From Bacteroidota bacterium (GTDB lineage Bacteria; Bacteroidota; Bacteroidia; Chitinophagales; Chitinophagaceae): a stretch of DNA of 5,701 bases. The stretch spans positions 1 to 5,701 of the forward strand of contig JAFDXS010000180.1 of the NCBI GenBank assembly GCA_018267795.1, written 5' to 3'. A program made the translations under genes and the position numbers. The stretch's first letter is position 1. Each line of letters opens with the position of its first letter. Below are positions 1-5,701 of the stretch, piece by piece. The notes beneath the pieces were generated by a model. It saw only the letters and a program-made list of their open reading frames with translations, did not search any database and was not told the origin of the DNA.

Positions 1-814
1 TTATGCCCCTGTATCTACCTAATCCTACCTCCTGCTCTCCTTTCTCAGAATTCAGGTATGCTTCTTCGTCCGGATTGTTAATAAAGCCTACTTCCACCAG
101 CACACCTGGCATAGCACTGCCGGCTAATACTTCAAGCCCTTTTTGCTTTACACCCAGGTTATTTCTGCCTTGATTGGCAAACTGGTTCTGTATTTTAGTG
201 CCCAGGGATATACTACGGCTCTGGAATGTTTGTATATATTGAGCTACTATAATGGCCGTCTGAGGGTCATTTTCATTCAGCAGGCCCGGCTCTTGTGTCA
301 CACTGTCTCCGTATTCACCTATTGCTTCTTCCTTTTGCGAGTTGCGGTGCAGCCCCAGCACATAGGTTTCTACCCCTTTACTGGTGTATTGCTCGTGGTG
401 CCGCACCACACTATATACTTTTTGCTTTATCCTCCTGCGGCCGCGTTTCACGGTGCGATAGCCTTCAAATACTCTGGTTATCCTGTCGGCGGTAGAGTTG
501 GCATGTACGGATATGAACAGGTCAGCTTTACTTTGGTTGGCTACTTCGTGTCTGTCCACCAGGCTGGGGTATTCATCGGTGGTTCTGGTGTATATCACTT
601 TTACATCCTTCATACTGTCGGCCATTATTTTGCCCAGGTGCAGTACCACGCCAAGGGTTACGTTTTTTTCTTCCGAGAATTGACCTCTTGCACCGACATC
701 ATGCCCGCCATGGCCGGCATCCAACACAATTTTTGAAATCTTTTTTCCGTTAGCCAAAAGCAAGAAGGGTATAGTACTCATTGCCACAATGAGTAATAAC
801 AATTTTATGCGCAT
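1..814 (-). CDS. N-acetylmuramoyl-L-alanine amidase (Amidase_3), C-terminus cut by window edge
   Basis: A zinc amidase that hydrolyses the bond between N-acetylmuramic acid and the L-Ala of the stem peptide in periplasmic peptidoglycan, as in cell separation and wall turnover. The visible 271 residues begin with a signal peptide (MRIKLLLLIVAMSTIPFLLLA, cleavage likely near residue 21). Expected zinc and catalytic residues of the family are present: H35 in DAGHGG, E49 in SEEKNV, H104 in SVHAN and E241 in LVEVGFINN. Residues 109-147 form a basic insertion (GRRRIKQK) between SVHAN and ETYVLG; residues 158-186 are acidic and lie where division amidases of the AmiC type carry an autoinhibitory helix. 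The start at 814 is chosen because it gives a complete signal peptide. The frame is still open at position 1, so the end is unseen. The gene is divergent from lptD. No LysM, SPOR or AMIN domain is visible. Family assignment is firm; the specific paralogue is not. Confidence 0.95.
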   Translation of the reverse strand, partial: MRIKLLLLIVAMSTIPFLLLANGKKISKIVLDAGHGGHDVGARGQFSEEKNVTLGVVLHLGKIMADSMKDVKVIYTRTTDEYPSLVDRHEVANQSKADLFISVHANSTADRITRVFEGYRTVKRGRRRIKQKVYSVVRHHEQYTSKGVETYVLGLHRNSQKEEAIGEYGDSVTQEPGLLNENDPQTAIIVAQYIQTFQSRSISLGTKIQNQFANQGRNNLGVKQKGLEVLAGSAMPGVLVEVGFINNPDEEAYLNSEKGEQEVGLGRYRGI

Positions 815-886
815 AATAAAAAATACAGTTAAGATAAATATACAAACTATAAAACGTAGTGAGCAAATAACTATTTTTGCGCGTCC
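815..886. promoter_or_regulatory. Divergent intergenic promoter region, amidase / lptD
   Basis: Only 72 bp separate the two divergent start codons, so both promoters must lie here or inside the genes. On the plus strand, TATTTTTG at 872-879 is a perfect match to the Bacteroidota -7 element TAnnTTTG, but no TTTG/TTG -33 element sits about 19 bp upstream. On the minus strand, TATAGTTTG (851 down to 843) resembles the -7 element with one extra base. No purine-rich Shine-Dalgarno sequence precedes either start, as is usual in this phylum. Promoter identity is inferred from motif matches only. Confidence 0.5.
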
Positions 887-3571
887 ATGAGCTTGTGCGG
901 TAAAATTATCTCAAAAATCGCTTCCTTGCATTACCTCGCCCTGTGTGTGGTGATGTTTTTTATCTTAGCCTTAACAAACAAAGCGAACGCACAGGTGGCA
1001 AAGCCGTTGCTGCAGGGCGATACAGCGGTACATGCAAAAGATAGTCTTGTGCCTGATTCTGCTGCGCTTGCATCTGCAGATACATTAAATAGAGATACCG
1101 CTGCTGTAACAGACACCTCCAAAAAGGCAAGGCTGGAGCGGGAGCTTGGCATTCGTATTTCAAAAGATGAGATGACTGACGTGGTAAAAGCGGAGTCTCA
1201 GGACTCTGCTGTGCTGGACATGCATAATAACCTCTTTTATCTCTACGGAAATGCAAAGGTGAACTATACGGACATGGAGGTGAAGGCCGGCCGTATAAAG
1301 TTTGAACAATCTACTAATATAGTCAGTGCAGAACCGCTGAAAGACAGCCTGGCTACTAATACAGAGCGGCCTTCCTTCACGCAGGGCAAAGAGAAATTTA
1401 CTTATGATTCGCTGCTCTATAATTTCAAAACAAAGAAGGGCCTAGTGCGCGAGGTGCGCAGCCAATACGGTGAAGGCTTTGTGCATAGTGAGCAGGTAAA
1501 GCGCAACCCTGATCAGTCTATATATGGCTACAAGAGTATTTATACTACCTGTGCCTTAGATACTCCTCACTTTGGTATCGTTGCAAGGAAAATAAAGGTT
1601 ATACCAGGTCATATTATTGCTTCAGGGGCTGCTAACATTGTCATAGAGGGCATTCCCACGCCTATATTCCTGCCCTTTGGCTTATTTCCCATATCCCAGA
1701 AGCAACGCTCAGGCTTTGTAATACCTACCTACACCATAGAAGATGCCCGTGGTCTTGGTCTTATTAATGGGGGCTATTATTTCAATCTCAGCAATTCTGC
1801 AGATCTTTTATTCAATAGCAGTTTTTATACAAAAGGCAGCTGGGCCGTAAGCGGCCTTAGCCGGTATTCTGATATATATCACTATAATGGCGATTTACAG
1901 TTTGCCTATGCTTTAAATAAGACCGGGCAGGATTATGAGCAAGGTTCTTCTATTACCAAAGATTTCAGAATAGTATGGCATCATAGAACAGACTCGAAGG
2001 CAAAGCCTGGCGAAACATTTAATGCCTCGGTAGATGCAGGTACATCTACATTCTACTCTAATAATAGCTATGATGTAAATCAGATATTGCAAAACCAGTA
2101 TTCATCTAACATCAGCTATTCTAAAAACTGGATCGGCACTCCATTTAGCTTTACGGCAAGTGCAAGGCACAGCCAGAATACGCAAACGCGCCTGGTAGAT
2201 GTAACATTGCCTGAGATTAACTTCTACATTGCACAGTTCAATCCCTTCCAGCGCAAAGGCAGTATTGGTACACACTGGTATGATAAGATAACTGCCAGCT
2301 ATACATTCAATGCGCAAAACCATACTACGTTTGTAGATAGTACTTTTAGTTTCAATAATCTTGCGCTTAACAATATGCATTATGGCGCGCATCATGCCAT
2401 TCCTGTTAGTGCATCCTATACTATATTGCGTTTTATAAATATGTCATTTAGCGCCAACTATAATGAATACTGGAATACAGAGCAATTATATACGCAATTC
2501 AACCCTGCTGAGAATAAACTGGATAGTACTGACAATCACGGTTTCTATGCCAGCCGTGACTTTAATGCGGGCGTCAATCTTACCACTCGTATATATGGTA
2601 TGAAGCTGTTTAAGACAGGTAAGATCAGGGGCATACGCCATGTGCTAACGCCTAACCTTGGCTTTACTTACCGTCCTGATTTTGGTTCTTCACCGTTTAA
2701 TTATTACTACCGTAGCCGCATTGATAGTTTCAATTACCAATACTTATCTCCATACCAGACTTCAGTAATTGGTATGCCGCCATTAGGCAAGCAGGGGCTT
2801 ATCACATTTGGTGTAGGCAATACCTTGCAGATGAAAACCCGTTCTGAAGAGGATACTGTTACTGGCTTCAAGAATATTTCGCTCATTGACGGTTTCAGTA
2901 TCCAGTCAAGCTATAATATGGCAGTTGATTCCTTCCAGTGGAGTCCCTTATCTATGACCTTCAGAACGAATGTATTGGATAAGGTGAACATAAGTGCCAG
3001 TGCCAACTTCGATCCCTATTCAATTGATTATAGTACAGGTCGCCGTACTCCGGTATTGCTTGCAGATAAGGGAGACGGTTTGTTCCATTTTTCTAATGCA
3101 CAGGTTTCGCTGGGTACAAATTTCCATTCTAAGGCTAAAAGCTCAGATAATAAGAATACTAATAGCGATGAGTACACACGCCTAATGCGCAATAACGGCT
3201 ATAATGACTATGTAGATTTTAATATACCCTGGAGCTTTAATATATCCTACTCGCTAAGTGCCAACAATAGTTATACGCCTTATGGCCGCAGGGACACGCT
3301 TGTTTATGCTCAATATGCACAATTCCAGGGCGACTTCAATGTTACTTCCAACTGGAAAGTGGGTATAAGTAGCGGTTATGATTTTACTGCACATCAATTG
3401 TCGCTTACACAGCTCAACATTTATCGCGATCTGCATTGCTGGGAGATGAGACTTTCTGCTATACCTTTCGGGCCTCGTAAAAGCTATAGCTTTACATTGA
3501 ATGTTAAGGCCGCAATACTGCAGGATATGAAGCTGACTCGCCGGCGAGATTTCCGCGATGCAGCTTACTAA
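887..3571 (+). CDS. lptD: LPS-assembly outer membrane protein LptD (OstA family), Bacteroidota type
   Basis: This 894-residue protein should be the outer-membrane end of the Lpt bridge, passing LPS from the periplasmic filament into the outer leaflet together with the lipoprotein LptE (not in this window). Residues 1-35 form a long signal peptide ending in ANA before Q36. A Ser/Thr/Ala/Asp-rich spacer (about 40-80) follows. Residues 105-230 resemble the OstA/LptA-like periplasmic domain (LYGNAKVNY...AGRIKFE). The block from TTCALDTPHF through PTPIFLPFGLFPI to QKQRSGFVIPTY (220-277) matches the LptD signature, including the R-S-G-F motif at the start of the barrel. The rest to residue 894 is aromatic-rich alternating beta sequence, a large barrel. 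The mature part has only two cysteines, C222 and C851 (HCW); both line up with E. coli interdomain disulfide positions. The length is slightly above the E. coli protein. The start at 887 is favoured because it gives a charged N-region before the hydrophobic core. Confidence 0.88.
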   Translation: MSLCGKIISKIASLHYLALCVVMFFILALTNKANAQVAKPLLQGDTAVHAKDSLVPDSAALASADTLNRDTAAVTDTSKKARLERELGIRISKDEMTDVVKAESQDSAVLDMHNNLFYLYGNAKVNYTDMEVKAGRIKFEQSTNIVSAEPLKDSLATNTERPSFTQGKEKFTYDSLLYNFKTKKGLVREVRSQYGEGFVHSEQVKRNPDQSIYGYKSIYTTCALDTPHFGIVARKIKVIPGHIIASGAANIVIEGIPTPIFLPFGLFPISQKQRSGFVIPTYTIEDARGLGLINGGYYFNLSNSADLLFNSSFYTKGSWAVSGLSRYSDIYHYNGDLQFAYALNKTGQDYEQGSSITKDFRIVWHHRTDSKAKPGETFNASVDAGTSTFYSNNSYDVNQILQNQYSSNISYSKNWIGTPFSFTASARHSQNTQTRLVDVTLPEINFYIAQFNPFQRKGSIGTHWYDKITASYTFNAQNHTTFVDSTFSFNNLALNNMHYGAHHAIPVSASYTILRFINMSFSANYNEYWNTEQLYTQFNPAENKLDSTDNHGFYASRDFNAGVNLTTRIYGMKLFKTGKIRGIRHVLTPNLGFTYRPDFGSSPFNYYYRSRIDSFNYQYLSPYQTSVIGMPPLGKQGLITFGVGNTLQMKTRSEEDTVTGFKNISLIDGFSIQSSYNMAVDSFQWSPLSMTFRTNVLDKVNISASANFDPYSIDYSTGRRTPVLLADKGDGLFHFSNAQVSLGTNFHSKAKSSDNKNTNSDEYTRLMRNNGYNDYVDFNIPWSFNISYSLSANNSYTPYGRRDTLVYAQYAQFQGDFNVTSNWKVGISSGYDFTAHQLSLTQLNIYRDLHCWEMRLSAIPFGPRKSYSFTLNVKAAILQDMKLTRRRDFRDAAY

Positions 3572-3699
3572 ATTGTTATTTATCAGCATTTTCAAAATAT
3601 TTTTTTCACTATAAGTCATTCAAAAACTTAGAGATAGTACTTTTGCCCCTCATTTGATTATTTTTGCACTGAGCAACTAACTAATATAAAAAGCTATTT
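3572..3699 (+). promoter_or_regulatory. Promoter region of the E2 gene with two -7 elements
   Basis: Two perfect TAnnTTTG elements lie in this AT-rich gap: TACTTTTG at 3638-3645 and TATTTTTG at 3659-3666. The second is the same octamer as that before lptD and would give a leader of roughly 30 nt before the ATG at 3700. Neither has a clear TTTG/TTG -33 box at the standard spacing. The bases just before the start (AATATAAAAAGCTATTT) are A/T-rich without a Shine-Dalgarno sequence. A weak ATTTTCAAAAT palindrome with a T run (about 3589-3606) is too short to call a terminator for lptD, so read-through remains possible. The gap suggests E2 has its own promoter. Confidence 0.55.
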
Positions 3700-5076
3700 A
3701 TGGCTATCGTTGATTTAGTAATGCCCAAAATGGGAGAGAGTATAATGGAAGCGACTGTGCTGAAATGGCACAAGCAGCCCGGTGATAAAGTGAAAATGGA
3801 CGAGACGCTGCTTGAAATCGCAACCGATAAAGTAGATAGCGAAGTGCCTTCTACCGCAGAGGGCGTAGTTACCGAAATACTTTTTAAAGAAAATGATGTA
3901 GTGCCTGTCGGTACAGTCATTGCACGTATAGATACTGTAGGTGCAGGCGCACAAGCTGCACCGCAACCTGCAGCTCCTGTTCAGGCGGCTCCTGCACCGC
4001 AGCAACAGGCAGCACCACAGCCTGTTATGGCAGCATCTGCACCGCAATCTGTTCCTGCTTCGGGTGCTGTTACTGCTAATATTGAAGGCGGCCGTTTTTA
4101 TTCTCCACTCGTGTTGAATATAGCCGGCAAAGAAGGTATAGGCATGGCAGAGCTGGAAAGAGTACCTGGTACAGGAAATGAGGGCCGTGTTACCAAGAAA
4201 GATATTCTTGCTTATGTAAGCAATCGTCAGAATGGTGCGCCAATGCCACAGGCCCAGCCGCAAGCTGCACCGGTACAACAGGTACAAGCGCAACAGCAGG
4301 CATCTCAGCCGCAACAGCAGGCCCCGGTACAGGCAGCTCCGCAATCGGCTCCTGCTGCTATAAATGGCAATGTGGAAATAGTGGAAATGGACCGTATGCG
4401 CAAGCTTATTGCAGACCACATGGTGCGCAGCAAATCTACTTCACCACACGTTACTAGCTTTACAGAAGCTGATGTCACTAACATTGTACGCTGGAGAGAA
4501 AAGGCGAAGAAAGAATTTGAAAAGAAGTATGGTGAAAAGATCACATTCACACCAATATTTATTGAGGCAATAGTGAATTGCATCAGGAAATATCCAATGA
4601 TCAATGCAAGCATTGACGGCGACAGGATAATAATAAAGAAAGACATCAATATTGGTATGGCTGCTGCATTGCCAAGTGGCAACCTGATAGTACCTGTAAT
4701 AAAGAATGCAGATACAAAAAATCTGCTTGGTCTCAGTAAAGATGTAAATACGCTTGCTAACAACGCGCGCAACAATAAGTTGAAGGCAGACGATACACAG
4801 GGGGGCACATTTACACTTACTAACGTAGGTACATTTGGTAGTCTTATGGGCACGCCTATCATCAATCAGCCACAGGTTGCAATTCTTGCTGTGGGTAGTA
4901 TTAAAAAACGCCCTGTAGTATTAGAAACTGCAGATGGCGATGTGATTGCAATACGCCACATGATGTATCTTTCTATGAGCTACGATCATAGGATAGTAGA
5001 CGGTGCATTAGGTGCAAGTTTTTTAACTGCGGTAGCAAAAGAGCTTGAAGCATTTGATATCAATCGCGCAGTATAA
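3700..5076 (+). CDS. Dihydrolipoamide acyltransferase (E2) of a 2-oxo acid dehydrogenase complex
   Basis: The 458-residue protein is the core acyltransferase of a cytoplasmic 2-oxo acid dehydrogenase complex: it moves the acyl group from lipoyl-lysine to CoA. Domain order is canonical. Residues 1-78 are one lipoyl domain with modified lysine K44 in TDKVDSEV. Residues 81-126 are an Ala/Pro/Gln linker. Residues 133-173 are the peripheral subunit-binding domain (PGTGNEGRVTKKDIL). Residues 175-222 are a second Ala/Pro/Gln linker. Residues 224-458 are the catalytic domain with SYDHRIVDG at 427-435, giving catalytic H430 and D434. The subunit-binding domain has L139 and G143 where the Bacillus E2 has arginines. 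Substrate is undecided: branched-chain, pyruvate or 2-oxoglutarate types are all possible, and no E1 or E3 gene is adjacent. Bacteroidota often carry such a single-lipoyl E2 annotated as branched-chain or acetyltransferase. The gene is followed by a strong terminator and appears monocistronic. Confidence 0.96.
   Translation: MAIVDLVMPKMGESIMEATVLKWHKQPGDKVKMDETLLEIATDKVDSEVPSTAEGVVTEILFKENDVVPVGTVIARIDTVGAGAQAAPQPAAPVQAAPAPQQQAAPQPVMAASAPQSVPASGAVTANIEGGRFYSPLVLNIAGKEGIGMAELERVPGTGNEGRVTKKDILAYVSNRQNGAPMPQAQPQAAPVQQVQAQQQASQPQQQAPVQAAPQSAPAAINGNVEIVEMDRMRKLIADHMVRSKSTSPHVTSFTEADVTNIVRWREKAKKEFEKKYGEKITFTPIFIEAIVNCIRKYPMINASIDGDRIIIKKDINIGMAAALPSGNLIVPVIKNADTKNLLGLSKDVNTLANNARNNKLKADDTQGGTFTLTNVGTFGSLMGTPIINQPQVAILAVGSIKKRPVVLETADGDVIAIRHMMYLSMSYDHRIVDGALGASFLTAVAKELEAFDINRAV
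3940..4077 (+). repeat. Low-complexity Ala/Pro/Gln linker-coding repeat 1
   Basis: This segment encodes the flexible linker between the lipoyl and subunit-binding domains of the E2 protein (residues 81-126). GCACCGCA recurs at 3958, 3994 and 4039 within imperfect GCA/CCG/CAA/CAG/CCT codon runs. Such linkers let the lipoyl arm swing between active sites. The repeated DNA may be prone to length change. Confidence 0.8.
4222..4365 (+). repeat. Low-complexity Gln/Ala/Pro linker-coding repeat 2
   Basis: This segment encodes the second linker (residues 175-222) between the subunit-binding and catalytic domains. It is richer in glutamine than the first, with CAA/CAG runs such as CAACAGCAG. It tethers the E1/E3-binding domain to the E2 core. 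Confidence 0.8.
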
Positions 5077-5102
5077 AAAATAATTCAATAACAAATAGTT
5101 AT

Positions 5103-5130
5103 AAGCCTGCAATTGCAGGCTTTTTTCTTT
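5103..5130 (+). terminator. Rho-independent terminator after E2
   Basis: AAGCCTGC (5103-5110) and GCAGGCTT (5115-5122) form a perfect 8-bp stem with an AATT loop, followed directly by a T-rich tract (TTTTTTCTTT, 5121-5130). It begins 26 bases after the E2 stop codon. The upstream flank also has A-rich runs, but the T tract on the plus strand best fits termination of E2 transcription. It separates E2 from the dnaA unit. Confidence 0.9.
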
Positions 5131-5555
5131 TATCTAATGCTGGTAAATATTGTGGAACAGTAGCTTATGTTCTTTCAACAATAGTGTAAAAAAGAATAAA
5201 AAATTAAGAGCAGTTTTTTGTTCGTCAAAAAAGATTTTTGTATGGTTTTTATACCAAAAAATATTCCATTCATTTGAATGTCCAATCTGTAATTACAATT
5301 AAACAAACAAGGGCGTTTTAATTTTTTTTTTCAACAAATTGTTAGCAATTTCGTCCTCCCGCTAAAGAAATTTAGCAGGGCAATATCAAGAGTGAGCGTG
5401 GTAAGGTTTTGAGCGTCAGGAGCAATAATTTTTTAGTAAAATACAGTTACCCTGTAATCCGTAAGATGAGTGATTTTTTTGCGGGTAATAAAATCGTCGC
5501 TTTTTACCGAGGAATTATGAAAAATTGATATTAACTTCAGCAATGAGAACAACAC
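5131..5555. other. AT-rich intergenic region upstream of dnaA with inverted repeats
   Basis: No convincing gene is seen in these 425 bases. They hold two tandem A/T hairpins (5214-5232, 5235-5260), the palindrome CATTCATTTGAATG (5267-5280), a run of ten T (5322-5331), AACAAATTGTT (5333-5343), a bulged hairpin with a GAAA loop (5358-5380), and TTACCC/GGGTAA inverted repeats (5447-5508). No consensus DnaA box (TTATNCACA) is visible on either strand; the nearest, TGTGGAACA at about 5150, has two mismatches. No perfect TAnnTTTG promoter element was found; GATTTTTTTG at 5472-5481 is a weak candidate. The region probably holds the dnaA promoter and leader, but an origin cannot be claimed. Confidence 0.6.
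5358..5380 (+). other. Bulged hairpin with GAAA tetraloop upstream of dnaA
   Basis: CCC GCTAAA (5358-5366) pairs with TTTAGC A GGG (5371-5380) around a GAAA loop, giving nine base pairs with a single bulged A at 5377. GAAA is a GNRA-type loop, common in stable RNAs. No T tract follows, so it is not a terminator. Whether it is transcribed is unknown. Confidence 0.45.
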
Positions 5556-5701
5556 ATGACTAACAATCTTTACAATACAACTTCCGGTAATTTAAATGAG
5601 GCTGAGGCTGCCTGGGAAAAGTGTTTAGGGATTATTAAGGATAACGTCAACTGGCGCACATACCAAACATGGTTTGAACCTATAAAGGCTGTAGCGCTTA
5701 C
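5556..5701 (+). CDS. dnaA: Chromosomal replication initiator DnaA, N-terminal fragment cut by window edge
   Basis: Only the first 48 codons and two further bases are present. The segment EAEAAWEKCLGIIKDNVNWR (15-34), followed by TYQTWFEPIKAVAL (35-48), matches DnaA domain I, which mediates self-association and helicase loading. The W-x-x-C-L...I...W-x-x-Y-x-T-W-F-x-P-I pattern is diagnostic. A 14-residue Asn/Thr-rich tail precedes the domain. The AAA+ ATPase and DNA-binding domains lie beyond the window. The ATG at 5556 is chosen because the two nearest upstream ATGs (5517 and 5543) run into stops after 3 and 6 codons. No Shine-Dalgarno sequence precedes it. DnaA binds origin boxes and opens the duplex to start replication, and in many bacteria represses its own promoter; no consensus box is seen here to support that. 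Confidence 0.9.
   Translation, partial: MTNNLYNTTSGNLNEAEAAWEKCLGIIKDNVNWRTYQTWFEPIKAVAL

Noticed and set aside
143..736. Plus-strand open frame of 197 codons
   Set aside because: It lies antisense to the amidase gene, whose minus-strand frame carries all the family motifs; its own translation has no recognisable domain.
843..867. Full -33/-7 promoter for the amidase on the minus strand
   Set aside because: TTTG and TATAGTTTG are present, but they are only about 12 bases apart rather than about 19, and the -7 element has one extra base.
935..946. Possible lipobox (LALC) in the LptD signal sequence
   Set aside because: The cysteine at residue 20 is inside the hydrophobic core, which continues to about residue 30 and ends in a good ANA cleavage site; LptD is not a lipoprotein.
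3589..3606. Terminator after lptD (ATTTTCAAAAT followed by T run)
   Set aside because: The stem is about four A/T pairs with a very short loop and no G/C pairs, too weak to call.
3940..4365. CRISPR-like or tandem repeat array
   Set aside because: The repetition comes from Ala/Pro/Gln codons in the two E2 linkers, in frame throughout, with no regular repeat-spacer spacing.
3715..4865. Two long minus-strand frames (3715-4419 and 4305-4865)
   Set aside because: They are opposite the E2 gene; their compositions mirror its repetitive linkers and show no independent motifs or start signals.
5150..5158. Possible DnaA box (TGTGGAACA)
   Set aside because: Two mismatches to TGTGGATAA and no second box in the region, so it does not support an origin call.

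Overview
The window looks like a core chromosomal segment from a member of the Bacteroidota, probably near Chitinophagales. The signs are a moderate GC content, AT-rich intergenic DNA, start codons mostly without Shine-Dalgarno sequences, and copies of the TAnnTTTG -7 promoter element typical of the phylum. The Bacteroidota-type LptD and the DnaA N-terminus also fit. The genus cannot be determined from the sequence alone.

Layout. The minus strand from 814 to the left edge encodes an exported N-acetylmuramoyl-L-alanine amidase (Amidase_3 type), cut off at its C-terminal end. A 72-bp divergent spacer separates it from a plus-strand gene (887-3571) for an LptD-like outer-membrane LPS-assembly barrel. 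After a 128-bp promoter-bearing gap comes a complete dihydrolipoamide acyltransferase (E2) gene (3700-5076), closed by a strong intrinsic terminator (5103-5130). A 425-bp AT-rich stretch with several inverted repeats (5131-5555) precedes the first 48 codons of dnaA (5556 to the right edge).

The first two genes both serve the cell envelope: the amidase cuts peptidoglycan stem peptides in the periplasm, and LptD inserts LPS into the outer leaflet of the outer membrane. The E2 gene is central metabolism and stands alone, with no E1 or E3 gene in view. dnaA starts a separate unit. No mobile element, CRISPR array, tRNA, rRNA or defence cassette was found, and nothing amounts to a new multi-gene system. 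The points most worth a second look are the two-cysteine pattern of LptD, a substituted arginine in the E2 subunit-binding domain, a promoter motif almost touching the lptD start, and sets of mutually exclusive inverted repeats upstream of dnaA.
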